DNA of 12,474 nucleotides, from NCBI GenBank assembly GCA_045606045.1, contig JAZURE010000066.1, positions 1 to 12,474 on the forward strand. Direction: 5' to 3'. Positions 7,472-12,474 of the stretch are shown here, one piece after another (the first letter of the stretch is position 1; each line of letters starts with the position of its first letter). Both the position numbers and the translations under genes were made by a program. The notes under the pieces were generated by a model that was not told the origin of the DNA, ran no database searches, and saw only the letters and a list, made by a program, of their open reading frames with translations. The DNA comes from RGIG8748 sp045606045. GTDB taxonomy: Bacteria > Bacillota > Clostridia > UMGS1810.

Positions 7472-8908
7472 TTTCTTTGTGTAAGATTCTCCCTTTGTAT
7501 ATTTTTTATTGCTTAGTTCGAGAGCTATATCTTTATCATGCTCTGCAAGTTCTTTGAGCGTAAACTTGTTTCCATATTGGTCTTTAACAATTGCGTTATT
7601 GTCAACACCCCAACCACCATTCCAACCACCATCATTTACTACAGTGTATGTTCTTTGTGAGTATGGTAGCTCGCCATATTCCGCTACATAATCCAAAATA
7701 GCGTTCTTATCGTAGGAGTCAGCCAAAGAGTTCATATACTTGTTAAATTCTTTTTTTCCACCCTCGTTATAGGCTTTTAATGCCTTTTGCATTTGAGACT
7801 CTGACGGAGCCTTTAATGTTGTACCACCGCCTCCACTTCCGCTGCTTCTCGAATTAAGTGACGCCCAATTATAGCTCATTTGGTCTGCATGCTGTTGCTT
7901 GCTGAATGCCAGGCTTTCGTTATACTGTCTTTGTTCCTCTGCAAAGGTTTGTTCATACTGACGAACACCCTCATCAAAGTTCTTATTCGCCCAAGCATCT
8001 GTATTCTGTACTTCAACTTGCTTCCAAGCATTATTAATTCTGTCTTGCCAACTCTGATACTCTTTTTGGTACATACTCTCATATGTATTGGAAGCCATAG
8101 AATAAAGATTGTACAGGTCACTCGCCTTTTGGGAATGCTCTTCCATCTCAATGCCTGCCTTGGCAAAAGCATCGGATTTGGCATCTCGGTACTGTGCATA
8201 TGCCTCATTATACATTTGGTTTCTGTGCTGATATGTAGCATCGTAAGCAGAAATGTTTCTATTGTACTCTTTGTCATCCTCTGCAGAGAGCATACCATAC
8301 TGACGATACATTTCGTCACCTTCCATCTGATACGCTTCCATTGCCATTTTGTAATACTGAGGAAGATTGTCATATGCATCCTCTATAAACGCATTATAAG
8401 CTTGATTTCCTGCCGATGTTGCGTATGTGCTGCCATATCCTCCCGTAAGCGCAGAAGCTTGCCCGATTGTGTCCTGCATTGCTTGTTTACCGCTATTCAT
8501 AGCAGAAGCAAGTGCCTGCTGAAATAACTGGTCGCTATCTACATCGTAAGAAAATTTTTCCCTGTTCATTATTTTGTCCATCATATCTCTTACTTGGTCG
8601 GAATATGATGTTTTCCCACTCTGTATCGCTTTCAACTGTTCAGAAAGCCAAGCATCTGCTTCTTTAACGGCAGTAGGTACTTTAAAGGTCTGATTCATTG
8701 CCTTTTGGGTGCTTGAGCTTATCATGTTTTTGTTGGTGTGGCTTGCATACTTTTCGGATGCTTTATCTCTGTTTGTTTGAGCCTCATTAACCTTATCACT
8801 TACGGTATGGGATTCTTTTGTAGCTTGCCACGCAGAATCGCTCACACCATATGGCTTTTCATTATTTGTATTTACTGTCTTTTTTTCATCATCCTTGATT
8901 ATACCCAT
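7469..8908 (-). CDS. Putative phage ejection or internal virion protein, Tyr/Ala/Gln-rich
   Basis: This 479-residue protein is mostly helical. Residues 1-70 are polar and probably disordered (many K, N, T, S). A helical region with an ALTGGYGSTYATSAGNQAYN motif follows at roughly 150-170. A long segment rich in Tyr, Ala, Gln, Met and Glu then runs to about 350 and is probably an extended coiled coil. A flexible linker, SSGSGGGG at 355-362, separates a C-terminal domain of about 115 residues that contains a GGWNGGWG turn. The GGYGS-Y-A-x-x-G-x-Q-A-Y pattern recurs in proteins placed just before giant multi-domain proteins in gut Firmicutes phages (recollection, not searched). Composition and place suggest a protein ejected with DNA, or a scaffold for the giant protein. 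There is no signal peptide or clear membrane helix. ATG follows GAGGAGG, which lies within the end of the preceding gene. Confidence 0.6.
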   Translation of the reverse strand: MGIIKDDEKKTVNTNNEKPYGVSDSAWQATKESHTVSDKVNEAQTNRDKASEKYASHTNKNMISSSTQKAMNQTFKVPTAVKEADAWLSEQLKAIQSGKTSYSDQVRDMMDKIMNREKFSYDVDSDQLFQQALASAMNSGKQAMQDTIGQASALTGGYGSTYATSAGNQAYNAFIEDAYDNLPQYYKMAMEAYQMEGDEMYRQYGMLSAEDDKEYNRNISAYDATYQHRNQMYNEAYAQYRDAKSDAFAKAGIEMEEHSQKASDLYNLYSMASNTYESMYQKEYQSWQDRINNAWKQVEVQNTDAWANKNFDEGVRQYEQTFAEEQRQYNESLAFSKQQHADQMSYNWASLNSRSSGSGGGGTTLKAPSESQMQKALKAYNEGGKKEFNKYMNSLADSYDKNAILDYVAEYGELPYSQRTYTVVNDGGWNGGWGVDNNAIVKDQYGNKFTLKELAEHDKDIALELSNKKYTKGESYTKK

Positions 8909-8911
8909 TTA

Positions 8912-9277
8912 TTAATTCCCCTCCTCATCAGGCAAGCCATATTCCAAATGACCTGTATCGTAGTTTACTGTAAATGTTCCCGAAAGTTCTTTGTTCACTG
9001 CATCCTTGAATTGATTTGATTCGCACACATCGGAGATTGTGAGTGTACTCCCTGTCAACTGTGCAAATTCTTCCTCTTTGTCATCCTTTGCCTTTTGAAT
9101 ATCTGCTCCGAGTTCGTTAAGCTTATTAACCAAGTCGGGAGATAAATTTTCGACAGTTATATTGCGAAGTGTAAATTCAAGAATTTCTTTAAACTGTGTA
9201 ATATAATCTGCAAGCTGCAAAACTTGTTCTTTGCTTGTGCTTCCTGTTATCCTCAGAAAAGGAAATATATCTTGCAT
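8912..9277 (-). CDS. Small phage structural-region protein of unknown function
   Basis: This 121-residue protein opens with MQDIFPFLRITGSTSKEQ, a variant of an FPRI-(T/V)-G motif that I have seen in small proteins next to tail genes of Firmicutes phages. A helical stretch follows at about residues 17-80, with heptad-like leucines and a charged KAKDDKEEE turn. The C-terminus ends with NYDTGHLEYGLPDEEGN, where the DTGHLEY pattern recalls phage tail or fibre proteins. It may be an adaptor or chaperone for its neighbours, but the sequence does not show this. It is coupled to the gene before it by a TAATG overlap. Its last codons (D-E-E-G-N) form the GAGGAGGGG binding site of the gene after it. 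Confidence 0.65.
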   Translation of the reverse strand: MQDIFPFLRITGSTSKEQVLQLADYITQFKEILEFTLRNITVENLSPDLVNKLNELGADIQKAKDDKEEEFAQLTGSTLTISDVCESNQFKDAVNKELSGTFTVNYDTGHLEYGLPDEEGN

Positions 9278-9279
9278 TA
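9275..9279 (-). promoter_or_regulatory. TAATG stop-start overlap coupling two structural genes
   Basis: The TAA of the 600-residue protein and the ATG of the 121-residue protein share one A. A purine-rich stretch containing AAGGAAGT lies just upstream, inside the end of the longer gene. This is a typical arrangement for translational coupling and implies matched output of the two proteins. Confidence 0.7.
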
Positions 9280-11079
9280 GATATCACTTCCTTCTTCTAT
9301 AGTTTTGGTGATGGAATGTATCTTACAAGCGCCATTACCTATTATCTTGTACCTAAAATGGTCGCATCTCTTTGGTATGATGGGAATGGAGAATGTCCTT
9401 GTGCCGGTACCGCTCATATTGAATTTATGCTCCCATGCTTCGTTTGAATCGTATTGAAGAAAAAAGTCCACCTTTGTACCAAATTCTAATGTGATTCTTA
9501 GGTTTATTTTCCCTACATACTTGTAGTCGGGCGAGGAGTAACCTATGGGACCTGACTCCACAAACCAATCTATTCTTCCCTCTGTGGCTTTTTCAGGCAC
9601 ATCATAGATAAGTGTACCGCCTACAGATTTCATCGTGTTATCGTCAAAATCAATGTAGTAAAGGTCATCCTTATGTTTGCAGAAGGCATACACCCTTGTG
9701 TTATCCTCTTTGCACCATATTCCATTTTTGGTGTCATATACAAACAGGCTATATTTGCCCTTGGTATCGCGCATAGATATATAATATTTGTCACCGATGG
9801 CACCACCAACACCATCAAAGTAACTTATTTCGCCCAACTCATCCGAGATGCTGTATGGCAAGCTTCCGTTATAGCCACAGACACTTTTTGAGGATTTATA
9901 GTATAAAACCTCATTGAGTACAATTAAGCTCGCATTCGAGCCATTTTGCACCCCTCTGCACCTTGTTTCTTTCGTTTGGTGTCCTCCTGTCGCACTTACG
10001 GCTACTTTTATAAGGCTGTCTTCTTTAAAAAATATAGGATAACCAAGGTAGGTTATTGCTCCTGTGAATTTACCATCAGAGCCTATTGTTGCCGCCCACG
10101 AGTCTGTAGATGCTCCTCTAAAACAATTCCAATTCTTGACATCACCAAGTTTGCAACAATATATTTCATGACCATCTTTTGCGCATCCCCAAAGTCTGTT
10201 GTTACACTCTGTAATGTAGGACATTTCAGGCACTTTTCTTTCAACAACCAAGGACACATCCGTAAGGTCTTTAATGGTTCCACTTATAATGCCGGGGATT
10301 GTGATGTTGTTATCATTCCTGTCCACAATGTATGTGTTAACAGACCTTGTCCCGTCATCTTCTTCATTGACAAAGATGCTATCGAGGCCACCTATGTCCA
10401 TTTTTTTAAGTATAATCTTGACTCCGTCTTCCTTTCCAAAGCCTTTTCCGATACCGTCTGCATGTATCTGCACATATGCGGAAGCAACGGTCATCCAAAT
10501 GCCTGTTGTTGCAGAGTAAACCTTAAGAGATGGCTTGCCGCTTGAATTAACACTCATCATATAGTCCCCGTCTTTTGGCTCGTTCTCTTTATAGTAATCT
10601 GCATCGTGATAATTGATTGTTTTCCCGGATGCCTCACATATGGAAAATGTAATAGATGTTCCTTCCTTAATCGCCACTTTGTTTTCCATATATCCGCACT
10701 CATACTCGCCATTTTTGTCGTTGGTATTAACCCATATCTTGTCGGGCATTACGATGATGTATGCACCCATTTTTGCCATGGTTTTCGGAGCTTCATCCGA
10801 TAAGGCAATGCCTCCCAATGTTATTGCTTCCCCGTTTTTGTACATAACATTGTTGTCTATCCACCAAAGGTCTTCTTTATCAAGTATTCCTTGAGGCTTG
10901 GTGAATTTCCTTACCGTGCCTCTGGCCTTTCTTGGAGAGAGGACAGGAAAATAACTTGAAGTCATGTTTTGCATATCAAAAAACTGTCCTTCTTGACACG
11001 TTATTTGGTGATTGTATCCACCAAATACGGTTGTCATATCTCTGTATTTTGATGCCTCTTGTAATGTAGGAAATCTCAT
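9277..11079 (-). CDS. Phage structural protein, beta-rich, nozzle or DNA-stabilisation-like
   Basis: This 600-residue protein has an N-terminal motif (VFGGYNHQITCQEGQFFDMQ, then SSYFPVLSPRKARG) that I know from structural proteins of gut Firmicutes phages. The body is full of short beta strands with turns such as DLWWIDNNVMYKNG, NRLWGCAKDGHEIYCC and KYSLFVYDTKNGIWC, the look of a beta-propeller. The last about 100 residues (from GPIGYSSPDYKYVGKINLRI to the ITKTIEEGSDI end) look like a jelly-roll or Ig-like module. This suits a tail-tip hub or nozzle comparable in role to P22 gp10, closing the tail and holding packaged DNA; that role is inferred from appearance and place, not from a search. 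There is an unusual group of cysteines around residues 290-320. The start is ATG with AGGGGG 5 bases upstream. The stop overlaps the next start as TAATG. Confidence 0.65.
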   Translation of the reverse strand: MRFPTLQEASKYRDMTTVFGGYNHQITCQEGQFFDMQNMTSSYFPVLSPRKARGTVRKFTKPQGILDKEDLWWIDNNVMYKNGEAITLGGIALSDEAPKTMAKMGAYIIVMPDKIWVNTNDKNGEYECGYMENKVAIKEGTSITFSICEASGKTINYHDADYYKENEPKDGDYMMSVNSSGKPSLKVYSATTGIWMTVASAYVQIHADGIGKGFGKEDGVKIILKKMDIGGLDSIFVNEEDDGTRSVNTYIVDRNDNNITIPGIISGTIKDLTDVSLVVERKVPEMSYITECNNRLWGCAKDGHEIYCCKLGDVKNWNCFRGASTDSWAATIGSDGKFTGAITYLGYPIFFKEDSLIKVAVSATGGHQTKETRCRGVQNGSNASLIVLNEVLYYKSSKSVCGYNGSLPYSISDELGEISYFDGVGGAIGDKYYISMRDTKGKYSLFVYDTKNGIWCKEDNTRVYAFCKHKDDLYYIDFDDNTMKSVGGTLIYDVPEKATEGRIDWFVESGPIGYSSPDYKYVGKINLRITLEFGTKVDFFLQYDSNEAWEHKFNMSGTGTRTFSIPIIPKRCDHFRYKIIGNGACKIHSITKTIEEGSDI

Positions 11080-11094
11080 GGTATCCCCCTGCCT

Positions 11095-11310
11095 TTACTT
11101 ATCTTTATTTTCTCTCCCTGCAAATATCCGCTTAACACACAGCATCAGTAGTTCCCCACCGAATACTGCGTGATTTGCCACTATAAGCCCGTCTGTAAGG
11201 AATGAATTGTGGCTTGCAATCCGCATAGCCCATATCTGCATAAATGCCATTTCGAGTATGCAAAAAACTACTATCACCTTACTGAATCTGCCTTTTTTCT
11301 TTTCGCTCAT
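11095..11310 (-). CDS. Small two-helix phage membrane protein (possible lysis accessory)
   Basis: This 71-residue protein has a basic N-terminus (MSEKKKGRFSK), a hydrophobic segment at about residues 12-30, a short polar loop containing SHNSF, a second apolar segment at about 41-60 and a charged tail (RIFAGRENKDK). Small membrane proteins of this layout are common near phage lysis genes in Firmicutes. It could be a second holin, an antiholin-like regulator or a virion membrane protein, and nothing in the sequence decides between these. It is translated directly after the endolysin, with its binding site overlapping the endolysin stop, which favours a lysis-related role. The next gene begins 15 bases downstream. 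Confidence 0.7.
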   Translation of the reverse strand: MSEKKKGRFSKVIVVFCILEMAFMQIWAMRIASHNSFLTDGLIVANHAVFGGELLMLCVKRIFAGRENKDK

Positions 11311-11314
11311 GGTA

Positions 11315-11321
11315 TCACTCC
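11315..11321 (-). promoter_or_regulatory. Ribosome binding site overlapping the endolysin stop
   Basis: GGAGTGA on the minus strand joins a GGAG Shine-Dalgarno core to the TGA stop of the endolysin. The ATG of the 71-residue membrane protein follows 7 bases after the core, with 4 bases between stop and start. This is the second case in the lysis genes where one gene's last codons form the next gene's binding site. Confidence 0.65.
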
Positions 11322-12025
11322 ATTATTCCGCACATTCTGAGCATTACCACAAGACACCATATCTTCATATCGTCAAGATTAAGGCTTCCTGTGTCGGTTC
11401 CCTTTATGTAGCCCTTATCTACTGCTTTCTGTACATAAGGTCTCGCCCATGTGGGGCACTCATTTACTGTGTTGTAAATCATCTTTTTTGCTTCCTCCTT
11501 TGCTACAGGATACTTCGGTCTTCCATACCCTGCTATTCTTGAATAATTAAGCGCATATTTTTTCTTTGCCACAGAACCGCCATTATCTACTACGCCACTT
11601 GCAGTAGAGGTATTGCCCTCAACTGTATATACATAATTGGAATCTATGGCATACACAATGCCCGTATGGCATATATTTCCGCTTTTATCTTTAAAGAATA
11701 TTTGGTCTCCCTTTTGGGGTTTCGTGTGCCATTCTTTATGCAGAATATAGTATGATGCGGAGGTGGGCGTATACGCAGACCATCCATGAATAAGCTCTAA
11801 TGCCTTGTCTACGCCAAAGGCTTGTACCATACACCAATCTACAAAGGTATCGCACCATGCATAGCCATTTACATATATTCCTGCATGGCATTTACACATA
11901 TCCCTTGCATATTTTGTATAGTTCTTGCTTCCTGCATTGTCGGTTTTGGAATCAAGAGAAGCGGTGCTTCGCTTCTCAAGATATCCAACTTCGGCAAGGG
12001 CAATTTGTATAAGTTTATCTACCAA
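11315..12025 (-). CDS. Endolysin with CHAP catalytic domain and SLH-like C-terminus
   Basis: This 236-residue protein is a peptidoglycan hydrolase that cuts the host wall at lysis. Residues about 5-160 look like a CHAP cysteine amidase or endopeptidase. C58 lies in the AWCDTFVDW motif, H120 in CHTGIVY and E136 or N138 in VEGNTS, giving a Cys-His-Glu/Asn catalytic set. The typical PQKGDQIFF strand is at 103-111. The C-terminal 49 residues (TWARPYVQKAVDKGYIKGT, then a Leu-rich helix) resemble one S-layer-homology-like repeat and probably serve as the wall-binding part. The start is TTG, chosen because a strong ribosome binding site lies 9 bases upstream and the N-terminal helix (DKLIQIALAEVGYLEK) is the expected opening of this fold. 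Whether the cut is an amidase or an endopeptidase cut cannot be read from the sequence. There is no signal peptide, so export depends on the upstream holin. Confidence 0.9.
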   Translation of the reverse strand: MVDKLIQIALAEVGYLEKRSTASLDSKTDNAGSKNYTKYARDMCKCHAGIYVNGYAWCDTFVDWCMVQAFGVDKALELIHGWSAYTPTSASYYILHKEWHTKPQKGDQIFFKDKSGNICHTGIVYAIDSNYVYTVEGNTSTASGVVDNGGSVAKKKYALNYSRIAGYGRPKYPVAKEEAKKMIYNTVNECPTWARPYVQKAVDKGYIKGTDTGSLNLDDMKIWCLVVMLRMCGIME

Positions 12026-12030
12026 AGGGG

Positions 12031-12369
12031 TCAGCCTCCTTTATGATGTTTCTTAGCAATTTCAATTAGTTCTAAAACATACTTTTTAATCCTTACATAG
12101 AATTCTTTCCATCCAAACATTGCACCAAATGCGCTGAATATACCCAGCACCACAGATGTGCATAGGACATACCATGCTCTGATGCAATATCCCATATCAC
12201 ATGCTGCATAGTAGATTATAACCCACAACGCAATCGAAGTTGTCATCACCTGCAATACGGTGGGTATCTTCTTTAGGAACCGCAGCTCTTTTGTAAGTTC
12301 TGTAAGCACGCCTACTATCAGACTTACTATAGCAAGAAGAATGATAGTAGCACAAATAAGCTTGTCCAT
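12031..12369 (-). CDS. Phage holin, three predicted membrane helices
   Basis: This 112-residue protein is probably the holin, which opens the cytoplasmic membrane at the end of infection so that the endolysin coded immediately downstream can reach the wall. Three hydrophobic segments are visible at about residues 4-25, 37-57 and 65-88. A positively charged tail follows, rich in K and H and ending KKHHKGG. The length, the three helices, the basic C-terminus and the position one gene before a lysin fit small phage holins of Firmicutes. The ATG is preceded by CGGAGGT at a 7-base spacing, so the start is well supported. The last codons (K-G-G-stop) also contain the endolysin ribosome binding site, which links translation of the two genes. 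The holin role is inferred from topology and context, since holins share little sequence. Confidence 0.8.
   Translation of the reverse strand: MDKLICATIILLAIVSLIVGVLTELTKELRFLKKIPTVLQVMTTSIALWVIIYYAACDMGYCIRAWYVLCTSVVLGIFSAFGAMFGWKEFYVRIKKYVLELIEIAKKHHKGG
12034..12042 (-). promoter_or_regulatory. Endolysin ribosome binding site inside the holin 3' end
   Basis: AAAGGAGGC on the minus strand is a near-perfect Shine-Dalgarno sequence and also encodes the last three holin residues, K-G-G, directly before its TGA. It sits 9 bases from a TTG codon, and that spacing decides the TTG as the endolysin start. Only 5 bases separate the holin stop from that start, so ribosomes ending the holin can reinitiate. 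The weaker TTG may temper lysin output (inference). Confidence 0.75.
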
Positions 12370-12387
12370 ATGTATTACCTCCGTAAT

Positions 12388-12474
12388 TTAATTATTTCCG
12401 TGTCCTACAACACGGTCCCATTTATCATGCACATACGAGTTTTCCTTGAGGTCTTTTTCGTAATGGTCGTATAT
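12388..12474 (-). CDS. 3' end of an unidentified phage gene (partial)
   Basis: An open frame enters from the right edge and gives 28 codons before a TAA stop. The visible tail begins IYDHYEKDLKENS and ends VVGHGNN; it is hydrophilic and charged, with no recognisable domain. I chose this frame because its stop lies 18 bases before the holin start, with the holin ribosome binding site in the gap, matching the spacing of the other genes here. A second frame is also open from the edge but stops further away, with a less phage-like residue mix. The product could be a small helical protein or the end of a tail protein; I cannot say which. Confidence 0.55.
   Translation of the reverse strand: MYDHYEKDLKENSYVHDKWDRVVGHGNN

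Noticed and set aside
7610..7632. Short repeated CCAACCACCATT-like units, suspected as a tandem repeat or operator
   Set aside because: They encode the GGWNGGWG turn of the 479-residue protein. Two imperfect copies inside a coding frame are explained by the protein sequence.
7876..8379. A 167-codon minus-strand frame rich in Met, Thr and Lys
   Set aside because: It is an alternative frame inside the 479-residue gene with a low-complexity Met/Arg-rich product and no own binding site.
7880..8527. A 215-codon plus-strand open frame rich in Ile, Leu, Cys and Ser
   Set aside because: It lies entirely opposite the 479-residue gene. Its hydrophobic Cys/Ile makeup is what antisense of Tyr/Ala/Gln/Met codons produces, and it lacks a convincing ribosome binding site.
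9946..10545. A 199-codon plus-strand open frame with many Cys and Phe
   Set aside because: It is the antisense shadow of the 600-residue structural gene, which has a clear start, binding site and coupled neighbours.
12370..12387. Possible promoter or terminator in the largest gap between genes
   Set aside because: Eighteen bases hold only the holin ribosome binding site and A/T sequence. There is no hairpin and no room for -35 and -10 boxes.

Overview
The window is a stretch of a bacteriophage or prophage late operon. Every gene I can support lies on the minus strand. The genes are packed with gaps of 4 to 18 bases, or overlap by one base. No tRNA, rRNA, CRISPR array, insertion sequence, promoter or terminator could be recognised, and no gene-free stretch exceeds about 20 bases. 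The DNA is AT-rich by eye, with strong AGGAGG-type ribosome binding sites and one TTG start. The lysin has a CHAP plus SLH-like layout. Together these suggest a phage of a low-GC Gram-positive host, probably a gut clostridium (inference, not tested).

In the direction of transcription (right to left) the layout is: the last 28 codons of an unidentified gene (12388-12474); a three-helix holin (12031-12369); a CHAP-domain endolysin starting at TTG (11315-12025); a 71-residue two-helix membrane protein (11095-11310); a 600-residue beta-rich structural protein, possibly a tail nozzle or DNA-stabilisation protein (9277-11079); a 121-residue helical protein (8912-9277); a 479-residue Tyr/Ala/Gln-rich helical protein, possibly an ejection protein (7469-8908); and a giant open frame that fills the remaining 7456 bases and leaves the window without a stop (1-7456, at least 2485 codons).

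The giant protein is the most interesting item. In order it carries a helical N-terminal region, a Gly/Ala-rich hydrophobic segment, a zincin-type metallopeptidase motif (HELTH, residues 921-925, with a candidate third ligand E986), a region resembling the MuF C-terminal domain, two long charged coiled coils, and a C-terminal helical region resembling a domain of phage 'large polyvalent proteins'. Such proteins are thought to be packaged and delivered with the phage DNA, where their effector domains act on the host (Iyer, Burroughs and Aravind's polyvalent protein concept).

The likely logic is one transcript in which the lysis genes come first, followed by tail-tip and ejection proteins and then the very large injected multi-domain protein. 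Lysis and envelope-penetration genes therefore sit in one translationally coupled chain. The podovirus-like reading (nozzle plus ejection proteins, no tape measure in view) is inference; portal, capsid and terminase lie outside the window.
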